Assembly (NCBI GenBank): GCA_964035795.1
Contig: OZ038320.1
Location: 27,411,705-27,475,704, forward strand
From: Pterobdella sp. o SKG-2022
Lineage: Eukaryota > Annelida > Clitellata > Hirudinida > Piscicolidae
DNA: 64,000 nt
Direction of reading: 5' to 3'
The notes beneath the pieces were generated by a model. That model did no database searches and was not told where the DNA came from. It was given only the letters and a program-made list of their open reading frames with translations. Positions 43,466 through 57,577 of the stretch are shown here, piece after piece (the stretch's first letter is position 1; each line of letters starts with the position of its first letter). A program made the position numbers and the translations under genes.

Positions 43466-46400
43466 TCAAAGAACCGCAAATATTTTAATTCTTTCAATGA
43501 TGTATTTTACTGAATTTTGGATTTTATATGTCTGAATTTTAATATTTGTTTATGTGGTATGGTTTTATAATAATAATCTGTTTCATTAGAGGATCCTTTT
43601 CTTCATAAAACATATATTATCTGACGCTATTGAGTTTTTTTTAATTTTTGCAATAAATATATCAATAAAAAATGCTTATTTTTTTAATATTAAAAACAAT
43701 AAATATCATATTATCCAAACATAACGTTCCCACTTTTGTGAATAACAGAAACCAACGAACTTTTATGATATCAAAAACTCAAATTTTTTACTTAACCAAA
43801 AACATATTTTTTAAACAATAATTGAGGTTATTTTCTTCTTATTAACGTGTTTGTCAAACGCTTACAAGGACTGAACAAAATTTTATCGGCTGGTTTTCAT
43901 CGAGACAAACCAATGCAAACATCTGTGTGCCGTTTATAAATATGCGCTTTCAACAATAAATGACGCTGTACCTAGGTATGTGTTCAAGCTATATACATTC
44001 TTGTTTTATACAATAGTGTTGTATTTATATTGAAAGTTTGTGAACACTTTTAATGAAATTAATTATGTTTTGGAGTAAGTTAAAGTTGAGCTTTAAAATT
44101 AAATATATTTATTGTGCTAATTAACGATTTTGTAACTTAAAAATTGAAAAACATTTATAAATTATTCAATATTTAGACAAAGCTTATTATTAGTTAAGCT
44201 TATGTCGTTGAGTCGTTATGAGCTAGTTTAAGAAAAAATTCACTACAAAACGGCTATACGCTAGTATTTAGTGCACTATAGTGTTGTGTTATGTAGTACT
44301 ACAATGTACTTAAGTGTTAAAAATTACTTTTAAAATGTGTTTCAAGGTTGAAATTGAACAACAGGTATTAATTATCATTTAAGATATTCAATTACTACAT
44401 ATATATTGCATTAATAAAAATAATTCAATTTTGAGAGTATAAAAATTTTACATCGTTTTTGACACAACCAATTTATATTAAAGTTACGACATATTTCTCA
44501 TCTTAACAATAAAGGTTATAGCTATAAAAATAACTTTTTAGTTATTTTGGCATTTTATTTGGCGAAGCATAAATAATTAAACAAGTGATTCATGAATAAT
44601 AAATAAAATTCACCGTCCACTCAAAATGAAGACTGTTTTAAGGGAAAACTTGAAAGTTTGTTTGAAATGACACACAATTAGAATTATTTCTATAAAAACA
44701 CAACTATACTCGGATGCAATATATTAATTCTTTCTCGTTATTTTTTGATTATAAAACAATTTTTTTGCCATATTTGTTTGGGCTATTATTATAGATGAAA
44801 TAACTATATAGCTATTTAAATAGAAAATATTATTATTTGACTTGTTCCAGTTGTGACTTCATGAAAAATTTTAGTGAGTATTAGTGATGAAATGCTTTCT
44901 TGAGTCTATTTTTTAAACTTCTATTATTTTTATCTTCTGAGATTGTAGCTATTAGTTGGATTTTAGTGGATATAGTGTCAAAACTCTTGTTGAAATATTA
45001 GTTAATATTTCCATGAAAATTAAATGAATAGTTTTAATTGAAAGCAATTCAGCAAAAAAATAATAATGAAAGTCTTATAACCATGGACTGAAAATTGAAA
45101 AATTTTTTCAAAATGGGTAGCTCAACAGATGAATATTTCATTTCATTTTATTGAGAAAAAAACAAAATGAAAGAAACCCCAAGTTACCCATAAGTAAATT
45201 ACATTAAGAAAAAATAAAAATTAATTGAAGATTTAAAATTAAGACTTCATCAATTTCAATTTTTTTTGTTATTGAAATTAAAGTTGTTGAGAGAGCCAAT
45301 TTTCTCATCAATTATTTGAACTGCCTGGTTTGAGATTCATCCGTTTCTATTGATTGCATGGGAGAAGAAAAAAATATATAAATAAATGTTAATTCAAAGT
45401 TATAAATATTTAGTTAACCTAACTTCAAAAAATATCCAATTAGATAATGACATTTTTTTGCTGTTTTTCCTACAATTGGTATGCACTTTCTGGATCTTAT
45501 TGGAAACTAGTTGCGAGACAATTTCTTAATATATGTGGCACAGAAAACATGTCATTTTTCATAATTTTTCTCAAATAGCTTTCACTTCATTCAATGCGAC
45601 CGAGTGTAAAATAGGCATTAATCTTAGTTTATTAAGTTCATTACATGTTTTTGCATATTCCATTAATAAAAATGTAGTTTTTGAATTTACAGGTTGATAT
45701 CTTCAATAAAATTATTAAATTTAAGTTGATTGCTGTATTTTTCTATTTGCATTCAAACACAGTCTTGGAGTTTAATGATTTTTTAAAATAGTTTTTAATA
45801 TTATTTTTTACTTAACTTTTGAAGTTTTTCTTATAAGGTACATCTACTTTTTCCCAGCTTTTATACACAAAAACACTGTTAATTAATAGTTGAAAAATTG
45901 GGATATACTCTGAAAGAAGTTGAAACATTTAGAGTATTCATCCATTTGCTAAGCGAAAACCTGTTTGAGGTGAAATCACTCTTATCAAATCTTTTTGAAC
46001 TATGTCGCACTAACGATATTTTCACTAGTGAAGTTTTTAAAATGATTTTGAATTTTTTAGCAAATTGAATTTTATGAAAATACATGGTCTTGTACTTTAA
46101 ATAAAAATGGAAAACACTTTCATAAATGATATAAAATAAGTATGATTCCAGAAAGTCATAATTCATTCAGGCTTTATAACTTATATAACTTCAAAATTAA
46201 ATTAAATTTTTAAAGTCGTTTGAACATGAAATTCAAAATTAACAATTTAAAAAGGGACTTTCTTCAAAGCATTTCAACAGTCAAGCCACGCTCAAGCAAG
46301 ATTGTGAATAAGGTTTTATTCTGTAATTAAAAATTACAATTCAAAATAGATTTGGTGTAGTTTCATGATTTTGAAACGTGACAAAAATTAACCATGTGAT

Positions 46401-47090
46401 TGGCAAACTTCGAAAGAATTGATTGTAATCTCGGCCCAACGTGAGATTGTTCGAGCTTTTGAAGCTTAAGTGTGGAAATAGCAAAAAAACATTCCTTTCA
46501 TTTTTAAATGTCTCTGCACCTAAAACGACTTTTTTCACGAATGAATAAACATAGATTTTATAAGGGATTTATCGTATGGGTATTCTCTCAAAATTCTTTC
46601 TACTGTGCATGAAGCTCACAAGACAATACTTAATTTTTTCTATAGCTTTATTTATTATTGAGATATCACTAGAGTTTTTACTTAAAAATTTTAATTAAAT
46701 TTAATCATGAATTTACTAAAGAAATTTTCACAAACATTAATGATATGTTATTTTGTTTAACTTTCCAAGAATCTTGAGAGGATGTAATGAAAATGTGAAA
46801 TGTGCTAATTAAAGGACTTATCTGATGTATTATGAAGAATATTGCTTGTGATAGCTCATTTGGGACAGCACTCAGCGGTATACATTAGAGGGAAGATTTT
46901 ATAAAAATTGTACTCTTTCATATGAAAAAATAATTCAAATAAAACTATCAAAAACTCAAAATTTAAAGACCAATAAATAGCAAAAATCAGATGGCTCGAG
47001 GTAGATTTTGGTTCGTTATGAATTATATGGGTTATATATTTATTCGATATACTGATAATATTGATCTTAAAACAAAATGAAAGATAAATA
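43466..47090. other. AT-rich stretch
   Basis: Mostly featureless. A minus-strand piece at 46393-46519 has an acceptor (CGTTTTAG) and donor (GTTAAT) and an open frame, but no partner exon that I trust. Confidence 0.35.
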
Positions 47091-47097
47091 AAATATT

Positions 47098-47320
47098 TTC
47101 TCGATTTTTTTCATAGAATGATAAAGATTTTAGATACACTTAATTTTCAGAAAAAAAAATTAAAATTTTTGATAAATTCAACTTTGTCATAATTCATTAT
47201 TTATTAATATACTAATAAATTATGACAAAGTTGAATTTATCAAAAATTTAGTTTTTTTTTGAAAAATAAATGTATTGAAAACCTTCTTGATTCAATGAAA
47301 AAGATCGAAAAAGTTGAACA
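47098..47320. repeat. Foldback (MITE-like) inverted repeat
   Basis: The arms meet around an AT-rich loop near 47193-47218. The innermost 30 bases (47163-47192 and 47220-47249) are exact reverse complements. Outside these, the arms stay similar, with small gaps, to about 47100 and 47320 (for example CGATTTTTTTCAT against CGATCTTTTTCAT). This is the form of a foldback transposon or MITE. No target duplication was identified. Confidence 0.7.
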
Positions 47321-48069
47321 AAAAAGATACATAAAAGGTTTCTAAAAAAATAAAAAGTTTGAATTTTTGAATATCAAAATTTGATAAATAGCTGATGATG
47401 GAGAACGTTTCTGGGAAATGATTAAAAACGAAGAGAACTAGTGAGACCAGCATGGCAGCATTTTTTTTGTAATTTTCAATTCAATGTTCATTCATCAATA
47501 TTTCTCCTTTTTTTTAAGATTTTTACACATAGATGGATCATTTCACTTTTTGTGCTTTTGTCTACCGTGAGGCAGGTGCACTAAACTGTAGAAAATGCAG
47601 TTTAACAGAAAGTGGTGTGGTGTATGATTTTTAAATTTGCCAGTGGTCATCTGGGCGAAGCTTATTTAAATCTTTTTTGTAGGCACTTTACTAAATTTTT
47701 TCGTTTAATTGTTTTCTGCAGTCAATGGAATTAAAATATTCACTTTAAATTTAACCGTCTTTGCTGAGTTGTTTGCCAAAGTACCCAATAAACTCGAGTT
47801 TTTATCAAGTTAGCAAAAGCTTTTATTTTTTTATTTTGTGTTAAAAATTTATTTTTACTAAGAAAAACTTTTTGTACGTATTTTGGTTTGTTCAACGTTC
47901 ATTTTTTGTAGTTTCGTTGTCACCTCAAAGGGAGTTTTATTCGATTGATGCACGATTATGAACTTTTAAATACGTTTTCAACACTATATCGATTGAAAAC
48001 GAAAAAATTTTGAACGAAGACTAGTGGAATTAAAAATTTCACAAAACCCATTTTACTCGTGCCTACGTA

Positions 48070-48534
<465 letters not shown>

Positions 48535-48539
48535 ACACA

Positions 48540-50136
48540 AAAATTCTTTTTTCATACGGATTTGGTTTTTTTAAAATCTTTTTTGAATAAAAACGATATT
48601 TTTGAGGCTTGGAAACTTTTTTTTTTCAAAGCCTTTAAAATGTTATAATTATTTTTTTTTAATTCAAGGTTTTTCGTGGTTTTTTAACTCTATGTTGCGA
48701 TAAATTCAACCTTATAAAAACTTTTGTTAATTATTTCTACTAAAGTTTATGAACGCTATTTTATCATTCTTTTTTTATTTGGAAAATCTTATAAGACCTT
48801 AAACCTTTGAATACATCAATTTCATTTAATACCTGTGTTACTTATTTAGAAATATCACCAAGCATATGCTATTTTAAACTTAAAATCTTGTATTTTTCTG
48901 CATCAAGTTGAAAGGAAATTATGTTTTTATTCAACCTCAATGGATTTGAGCTGCTCCAATTTTTTTTTTTAACCCACACTGAATCCTGTTGAGCCTGTCA
49001 AAATTCATCTACAAGAATGAAACTCATTCTCTTTCCATATAAAATATTACACATAAGCCTACTAAAATTGATGTAAACTCTAAAATGAATTAATTCAAAG
49101 TTGATAAGCAATCGCCATTACCAATTCATTTTCAACAATCAATAAACCATTAGATAATAATTTAAGTTAAATGAAAAACTTTTTTATTTTCAAGCTTGAA
49201 ATTATTATCAAATTTTTTTTTGATTATGAGTCCAAAATAACTTGAAAACTTAGAAAAATTCTGTTTTAAAAATTAATATTATACCATGAAGTTTGTTTGT
49301 TATTGAATATTTGAAGTGAACTGTTTTGATTACATGTTATGATTTTATATCTTGTTCATAATTTTCATATAAACCTCGTTTAAGTAAATTTTTTTTTAAA
49401 TCATACACCATTTGGGATAATTCAAATTGAAAGAGCAGAAAAACTTTTAAAATCTGAAAAAAAAAAATTTAAATAAAACGTTTTCTTTTGTTCACTATTA
49501 GAAATATCCTTTTCAGTCAAGCAAAATCATCTGATGAGAAAATAAGCTCAATTGAAGCATATTCGGTATACACAAGTCATAAACTTCATTCTTCTGACAC
49601 ACCTCTCAACTGATCTAATATTGTTAATAATATTTATTTTGTTGTGATGTTTTTACAGAAAATATTTTTTAAAATAAATATTACAAAAAAATTTTTACTA
49701 TTCAAAGCAATGGTGATTGTGAGCATGAAGTAAAAAGGTTCATTTAGTGAAAAAACTAGAAAAATGTTTCGCTGTACTGTGCGATAAGACAATCTCTTTA
49801 AAAGTTAACATTAGCTCACGGCTCACCACACGATTGACTGTAATAATTTTAGACAATTAGTTTAATGTTCGGTTTGACAAATAAGATAAATTAGTTGGAT
49901 TTTAAATGGCAAACAGGTGAAAAAACAAAAATATAACAAATTGTGTTAATAGAGGTAAACAGAGTAACAATCATAATAAATATGGATGAGATTGGGTTGT
50001 GAAAAAATCAACTTTCATAGGTAACAGCCCTCAAGAGAATTAAAGAAGAAAGGAAACTGCAAACCATGTATAAGATTTATATATATGCTTGAAGATTATT
50101 CATGTCTTATATATACTTCAAACATTTGATAGATGG
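48540..50136. other. AT-rich stretch
   Basis: A minus-strand segment at about 49337-49449 has a strong pyrimidine tract plus CAG and an open frame (FELSQMVYDLKKNLLKRG) to a TAA. It could be a terminal exon, but no partner was found. Confidence 0.3.
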
Positions 50137-50300
50137 TTAATTTAGTGAATTACTTTTGGGAGAATTGTTGAAATTCTTTTTGCAGCCTCGATAACAAATG
50201 CACTTTTTTTTTATTTTGTCCCACACAGAAGCCCATTCACAACCGACACCTGGCGACTTGAAAGAAACTATGGTGTTTTTTTCTGTTGCTGAAAGAGTAT
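50137..50300 (-). CDS. Terminal exon of the small secreted protein
   Basis: Acceptor AAATTTTTCGCAG, phase 1, then 53 codons and TAA at 50137-50139. Holds four of the cysteines. Too short to stand out as an ORF, but GC-richer than its flanks. Confidence 0.6.
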
Positions 50301-53300
50301 CTGCGAAAAATTTTGGTTATTTATTATAGTTATATGTTCTTGGAGGTATCCTTTTTTTGATACGAGCAACGATCTAATAAGGATAACATTCGGAAAAATG
50401 AAATTTACTTCAGTTGAACAAAGTAAAAAAATAAAATCAATAAAAAAAATTTTTTATCAAAAAAAACATTTGAATCAATCACATAGTAAATTAGCAGTAC
50501 TAAGCCTTTTAAGGCTCCAATGCAAGAAGTTTGTTCTGTAAAAGATTTTGGATCGACCGATTACTTCAAAATGAGTTTATAAAAAATTAATTTTAATGAA
50601 TAGAAGAAAATGATTAAAAGGATAAAAATGCTTTGAAAAAGATGAAGATAAAGTAACTTTTGAAAGCGTTAAATCGTGTAAAGAAATAAACTAGTTTCAA
50701 AGACTGAAACCACAAATAGATGATTGATTCATAAATAATGAGAATTAATTAGAATAAACTTCCTCATGTATGAAGCTTTAAAAATATTAGAAAATGACAA
50801 CTTAATGGTTGGACCATCTATGGCGTTAGAAGACTTACGTGCAGTCGCGCATCATGTGCTCAATGTTTAAAACTTGTAGAATTCAAAAAATGCAACTCTT
50901 GTAAATGGAACCACACAATTTTGTTTGTATTTTTATTAAATCAAAGCTTTCCAATAACTATTATATATCATCTTAGATAGCTAATAGAAATAACTTATTG
51001 TAAATACTAGAAGTAATTTAGACTTTCTTTCGGTAACTCATTTGAATAACATATGTTAAAACGTGTTTTGAAGTGTGTTTTGAAATGTGTTTTAAGCTCT
51101 AAGCTTTTCAAAATAATTAGTTTTTTTAAAACTTTCACTAAATTAAACTGTGTTGATTGCCGTTTTTTTCCTCTTGGTTAATATAAACTCAAATGCCGCT
51201 CTTTATGCGGTATGTAATTTGGCATCTATGCACGCTTGCAATTTCACACATTGTACTGTCGTTTTAAACTTAAGTATTAAATGGAAAATATTTTATTATT
51301 CTTTCAACAATACATTGCTTGAAATGGTTTTCGAATGAAAAAAAGATTAGAGAAAATCCTCAGGTTATTAGTTTTTACAACACTTTCATTGCCATATTTA
51401 AAAGAGTACTAAAAGTGTTTCATAACATTGCATAGCTATGAGAGGAATTGTTTTATTTAATTTGACTCACCATGGACTAAAAGCTTGGTTGAATGATGAT
51501 ATGGTTCACCATGTACATGCAGATGATGAATATCATCGGATAAAGTGGAAAATTTATTATCATAAGTTCTGCTGATTTCAAAAAGATAGGGACTTGGGAA
51601 GGATGAAAAATAATTATGGGAACTAGAAATTGTGCTGGAGTTTGATGTCTTCAAAATGGAATCGTTAGCACGATATGCTTTTTGATGTGACGAAAATTGC
51701 TCTGGCATTTTATGCCACTTTAAGTGACTTGAAATTATTTTATTCTTGAACTTTTCATTGAAGATTATTCTTAGACGATCTGAAAAAAATAATTTTAAAG
51801 GCTTCAAGATTTCATACTTCATTTTCATGCAGCTTTAAAAACTCTTTGAATTAAAACTTTAGAATTAATTTTTTAAACTCATTTTCAAAAAAGCCGTCAT
51901 AATAAAATTTTTAAGTTTATGAAATAAATTGGCAAAGTTTCAATGGTTAGCAAATAAAAACTTTTAATGACTTTAAGTTTAAAGCCATCATTGCAAAATG
52001 GTATAAACCGATGGAATAACAACCCAGAACTGTTCATTTTGATTGTCCTTTTTGCATGAACAAAATGGTGATCAAATGTTCACTGGAGTTTTCATTGTTC
52101 AATTTAGTTATAGATTTGAATTTAAATAAATTTATCAAAACTTGTGATAACTTGGTAATACGCATATAATAGTGATATAATGCTACTTTGACATTTGTTT
52201 GAACGAAACTTCAATTAAAATTTTTTTTGAACATTTAAAGAAATTAAATTATAAAAGTCAATATTTATTTCAGAAAATAAAATTGGAAAGTGTGAGAGTC
52301 GAGTTTTTTATATTTGATTTCTAAAATAAAATGAAAACAATTTTCAAAGAATAAGTAAGAATAACAATGAAATAATGATATTTTGCCTTAAATGCTGCTT
52401 TAGGAGCATTAAATTATGATAACGAGATAAAGAGATATATGGGCAAAATGAAATAGTGATAATTATTATGTCTGGACTTATCAGCCTTTAGATCTATTAC
52501 ATTGTTGGTATACTTATTTGATCCTTGTTTGATTACCTTCTCGATCGATCACAGACGGATTGATGAAGAATAAAAAGCCTTTTAAGACATGTTTTGAAAA
52601 GAGTTTAATTCAAGATTTATTATACTTTTAATGTCCCTATCAATTAAAGAAGTTGTGAGCAATTCACTAAAGTTTAATTATATGGATTTCATTCGTTTAA
52701 TTCAAGTTATTTTACATCATTTGAGTCAAAACTTTAACGAGTCGGTTTAACGGGGCAAATTTTCTTTTTAAAATACTTACAAGTTTATTCTTATCAATTT
52801 CTCCATGCAATATTCAACTTCAGAACAGTACAAAGTGGTTTTTTACATAACAATTACAAGTACATTTTCGAAATTTCAAATTTACTAAAACATTGTACTT
52901 GAAATTGATTAGAAACAATTTGTTACTTTTCGATTGAAGTGTACTGTGAATCATCAAACTTAACTCACATTGCATTCATATGTCAAATTATCATGTAGTT
53001 TGATATAATATTCATATTATATTATATTCATGTTTCTTTTTTTTCCATAAAAACCCTGAGTTTGATTTAACACTAAAAATCTCATTTTTATAAATACAAT
53101 GATGATGAGTTAAGGGCTTCGAAAAATTAGATATATTGAAAAACACTTTAATTTAATATATATTTTTTGAACAAAGCTTTTCATAAGTTATAGTTTTATC
53201 ATGAAGTTGTTTTATGAATCTTCACTCACCTATGTGCAGTGATGGTGGCAGTATAACCTTAAGCTTGGTCTTCGGAAAGCCTGCTGTAATTGCACAGTTG

Positions 53301-53401
53301 TCGCCAAAAATTACGTTAAAGAAAAAAATTAGAATCAACAGACTTGCTTTAAGAATTTTAATTATTTTTTTATAAAAAGTTTTTCGATCTGCTTTGTACA
53401 T
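50137..53401 (-). CDS. Small secreted cysteine-containing protein, three exons, 214 residues
   Basis: Gene-level entry. Exons 53230-53401, 51471-51779 and 50137-50300 join in phase 1 at both junctions. The 645 bases give 214 residues plus TAA. The N-terminus is a signal peptide with a basic n-region (YKKIIKILK), the core ASLLILIFFFNVIFG, and likely cleavage before DNCAITAG. The middle is His/Ser-rich with one NSS site. The C-terminal exon ends in a cysteine cluster, GCEWASVWDKIKKKCICYRG, followed by C, i.e. C-x12-C-x-C-x3-C. I recognise no family; the pattern is too short to call Kazal or thrombospondin type 1. All splice sites are good (GTGAGT, GTGAGT; TTTTTTTCAG, TTTTCGCAG). It is divergent from the plus-strand ORF at 54410. 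Confidence 0.6.
51471..51779 (-). CDS. Middle exon of the small secreted protein
   Basis: Strong acceptor (ATTATTTTTTTCAG) and donor (GTGAGT), phase 1 to 1, 309 bases. Contains SSHLKWHKMPEQFSSHQKAY and a His-rich end (HHLHVHGEPYHHS). Confidence 0.62.
53230..53401 (-). CDS. Signal-peptide exon of the small secreted protein
   Basis: The ATG at 53401 opens MYKADRKTF and a hydrophobic signal core. The mature start DNCAITAGFPKTKLKVILPP is followed by donor GTGAGT in phase 1. An upstream in-frame extension exists but has no ATG. Confidence 0.62.
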
Positions 53402-54409
53402 TTTAATTTTCTTTTTGACTTGTTCAAAAAAGCATCCAAATGAAGCAAGATAATCGTCTGTCAACAATGTTATTAGCAATCAATCTGAAAAATACTTTTC
53501 TTTGACAACTTCATTTGACAGTTTGTTTTCCAAATATGAAGCATCAAACAAACAGACACAAATGCTTTCTTCAAGCAATCTACAACCATTTAAATTTTTT
53601 ATTTGTATCCAATTTGATTTTCTAGCGTTGTCTTGATACATTATTCAAGTTCAACCAAACTCCGTGAGATAGTCAACAAATGATCATTAGATGAGCTTTT
53701 CAAAAATGAACTGTCATAACATTAATGGCAAAAACAATTAGAGTAGTTAAAGTTTTACTTTAACTTCAACGAGTCTTGTCATGAGGTAATCTCCGAGGTA
53801 TTTTGTTATCATTCATGAGAGTTGGGTCTTTTTGTTTACAGTATTTAAGTTTTTAAGATAAAAGTCAGTTTTTTTTATTTTTATTCCAATCGATGTCTCC
53901 GAAGTTAAGTTTTAATTCCCTGTGTCAAGCTGCATGTAAATAATGTATAATCATTAATTTGAAGAATGAGTTTGTCTGATAATAAAAGCCTTTTAAAAAG
54001 TTGAATTCAAAATCAATTCAAAAACCATGAAAAAAATTGTATGAAACTACATTAAAATCTCCAAACCCATCGATGAGCATTCAACTCTTAAAATTGACAG
54101 TTTTTTTTCAATAGTTCTATCATAAGAACTCTCATGATTTTATACTTTTCCACGACGATTTAAGTTAAAATTAATGTTGATAAAAAACTTCAATTATTCC
54201 ACACTTCAAATTTTTAAAAAATCATTTTCAAAAATTTACACTATTTTCTTACAAAACCATTCAAATAAGAAAATTTATTAATGAAATCTTTAGGAGACTG
54301 TACTTGAAATATACCAGCTTTTAATTTTTTTGACGAAGCACGGCTAAACACAAATGCAAGTTAAACTTTGCAAATGTAAATTAGAATCTCCAATTTTTTA
54401 CATACTTTT

Positions 54410-54613
54410 ATGTTTTTTACATTTTTAAAACGCAAAGAAATTTTAAAAGCATATTTCAAATTTACTCGCAAAAAATTCAAAATTACCAACAAATTACGAA
54501 GATTTCCGACAACATATTTTAGAAAACTCTATTTGAAAGTATTGACTATTATGCAAAAAACCGATCGAGAAACTGCTTTGAAGATTTTGAATGCAGCCTC
54601 GAAACATAAATAA
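54410..54613 (+). CDS. Short basic ORF, possible LYR-motif-type mitochondrial protein
   Basis: 67 residues from ATG to TAA, very basic and helical. FLKRKEILKAYFKFTRKK, then FRKLYLKV, TDRETALKILNAA and a short end. The layout recalls small LYR proteins such as LYRM2: a basic start, a helix with an aromatic-x-R-like core, a second basic helix, a third helix after an acidic/Thr cap. However, the LYR tripeptide itself is replaced by AYF. LYR proteins act in mitochondrial complex and Fe-S assembly. The ATG may not be the true start; an upstream exon is possible. It could also be an unrelated or chance ORF. No poly(A) signal was found close by. Confidence 0.35.
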   Translation: MFFTFLKRKEILKAYFKFTRKKFKITNKLRRFPTTYFRKLYLKVLTIMQKTDRETALKILNAASKHK

Positions 54614-57577
54614 CTCATAATTTCTTTTAATCCTTCTAAATTTTATTCTTGACCCATTCATTTATAAATGAGTTTTTAAAGTTCTTTTAGTTTATGAACT
54701 TATTTAGTCAGTTAGTTTTATTGCATTGATAGTTCGCTTAATTTAAAATGTCTTTTATTATGTTTAAATCAAGTTTCCGAAGTTTTTTTGTACAAAAACT
54801 TCATTGTAATTAATATTACCATTTCCTTTGAATTTTTTTATATAAATTCTTTATAAATACATTTTTATTCAACTGAATAACTTTTTAATCACAATGAACA
54901 ACATTAAAAAAAGACTCGGCATGCTTCATGACATAAACAAAACTGGAATTGAAATAAGAATACAATGTCCACAAAAATTATTTATCTTTCTTCTTCAAAT
55001 ATTTTATCTGAAAGTAAAATTTTGAATCATTATAAAGGTTACTGCATCTTACAATGCATGAAGTCAGTGTTATAAATCACTGCTTCTGATTTAAGTCTGA
55101 GTATAAGCTGCAGAGAAGCTTTTCAAATTGTTATCATTTTGATTTGTGAGTCTCTTGATTTTAAAAAAATTAAGACTTTCCGAAAATAGAAGCTGTTTCT
55201 ATGCTTAAATTGCCGTCAAGTTATATTTCTTTTACTGTGTTACAAAAATTCTTGAATGAAAAAAAACTCAAAGAATCTAAATTTAAATTGAGCCGTTTGT
55301 AAATAATTTATTATCGATATATTTGAAAAAATTATAAACTACATTTATCAATTCAAACACCATAGACAGACAGTTTTTCATGAGATTTTGAGATTGTGTA
55401 GCAATTACGTAAGATTAGACAGATGTTTATGCTGCTAGAAATGATGAAAAGTTTTTTAAAAAGTTTGTAGTTTTTCTTTTTTTTACAAGAAATACCAAAT
55501 TTTTGACGATTTAAATTTTTCAGTTTTCACCATATTTGCATAAAGGTTTAGTATGAGAGCATTTTTAGAATTTTAGATAAAATTTTAATGTCTTATTTGC
55601 CGATAATAATATGATAAGCAAGTTATCAAATGAATTTTTTTTAGTATTAACCAAAAATTTTAGTCCACATTTCCATAGAAAAACGATAATGCTTTAACAC
55701 TTTTCGTGTTTTTACAATCTATTTACTTTTTCTATTTTGTTTTCAACATTACCTATAATTTCGTTATTTTCTAACACATACTATAAATATTTTGTCTTAT
55801 GACTCAATTACTGTAGCCGCAGTATTTACGTAGTATTTGATGTCTTATATGGTACTATGAAAGTTTAGAAGAAACCCAAAAAAAGGTTAAAAAAATGAAT
55901 GGATAATCGATAAGTTCTTCAAACATTTCATTTCACCAAATTAAAAATTAGAAAATGCCTCAGAAGTTTGATTTAAAAATTTTCCAAAAAAAAAATTTTA
56001 AAAAAACTAATTGTTCTAATTTTATTACGAAAAAATTAATGGAACGTTCTGGAAAATTCCTTGCTAAAACATTTCCAAAAATTGAATTGGTTTCACACTA
56101 ATGAAGGGAATTTAACTTTCAAATGCAACTATACGTTTTGAATTAAATATCAAGTATGTTGTGGTATTCAAATTATTTTGTACTTTTGCGTTAAATTGCT
56201 TTAAAATACAAATCGTTTCATTATTATCAACTTTTCTGTCAATCTGGTATTTTTTCAGACTAAACTAAAAATAAACTCAAAGAGAATTTTTCATTTTACT
56301 TTGTATAGAACCCTGATTAATTCAAATTTACAAAATGTATCTATGTTTTCTGCATGATCGGAATTTTTGGGCGTATTCCAATATTTACTTTCTGTTTTCA
56401 GTCCTGATATATATATATATATTCCAGTCATGTTAAAATTGTTCAAAAAGTAATCAAATTGTAGAAGCAAAAAAAATATTCCAATTCCATGAATTCAAGA
56501 TGAAATACACTCTATTATTTGTGAATGTAATTCTATAATCTTTGTATAATACCATAATCTCCATTCATCATCACGTTTCTAGTCTTTTCAAATAATCAAC
56601 TCAAAAACTCAATTTTTCAAAAAAAAAATTGAAAGAGAAGTTTTTCAAAAAATATTTTTAAAATTATAATATATATTTTGGCAAATAAGCGAAATTTTCA
56701 ATGATTTTCAGCTCATTATTATCAATACCATCTGCACAAAATCAGTAATTACTTTGAATAAATGTGTAAATTTTTGATATGAAAATAGAGTTGTGAAATG
56801 CACTGAATTGATAGATTTTGATAGTTATTCGAAATACATAATAATGACCCAGATGATGATGGATGAGGCAGTTGATTAAGTATTATGGCAAACATACGTC
56901 TCGAAGTTACGTTTTTTGTCAATTACCCATGTCATTTATTTAATTTCTTTGAAAAAAAAATTTGTTTTCATTAAAAATTTATGTACACAAATGAAAGGTT
57001 GGAAATTATCATTGCAATTGAAACCATGCTCATTTTTCATTTACCCATTTGCTTTTGAGAAATACATCATGAGTGTAAAAAGATTTAAAATGATCCAATT
57101 GTTGTAAAGATAGAATTTTTGTAACATATATAAAATAAAAAACTTAAATTTTGCTGCTGCACAATACTGAAAAAACTTTGCCAGTCTTCAAGAATAAATG
57201 CCCAAAAGTGAAAAATTAATGTTCATTTTTTGTGAAACTGACACAAAAAGCAACTTTTAAACTTGAATTAAAACTAAAGCCAAAATTTTAACTCCGATTG
57301 AATTTATAGGTATACATTTTTTATGCTTCTATTTATTTATTTAATATAACTCTGCAACATTTTATGCCACGTCAACTACCTTTATGCGGGGCTTTTATTA
57401 AAATAGAACAAAAGATTTCGAATCGTAGAATATTTTCAGTCATTCTCGAAAATTTTAATCCAAAATATAAACTCGAATTTTTAAATTTTTAAATTTTAAA
57501 AAGTCGAAGGTCTGAAAAAAAATCTAGTTAAAATAGTTTATTAATATTTTTAGTTGAAAGAATAAAATTTTAGATAC
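54614..57577. other. AT-rich stretch
   Basis: Nothing well supported. A short (AT)n run is at 56409-56423. A plus-strand frame ends at 57107 (FAFEKYIMSVKRFKMIQLL) and might be a last exon, but lacks a clear acceptor. A minus-strand AATAAA at 57537-57542 serves the next gene. Confidence 0.35.
57537..57542 (-). terminator. Poly(A) signal AATAAA
   Basis: Minus-strand AATAAA about 35 bases after the stop codon at 57578, the right place for the 3' end of the membrane-protein gene at 57.6-59.2 kb. Confidence 0.5.
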
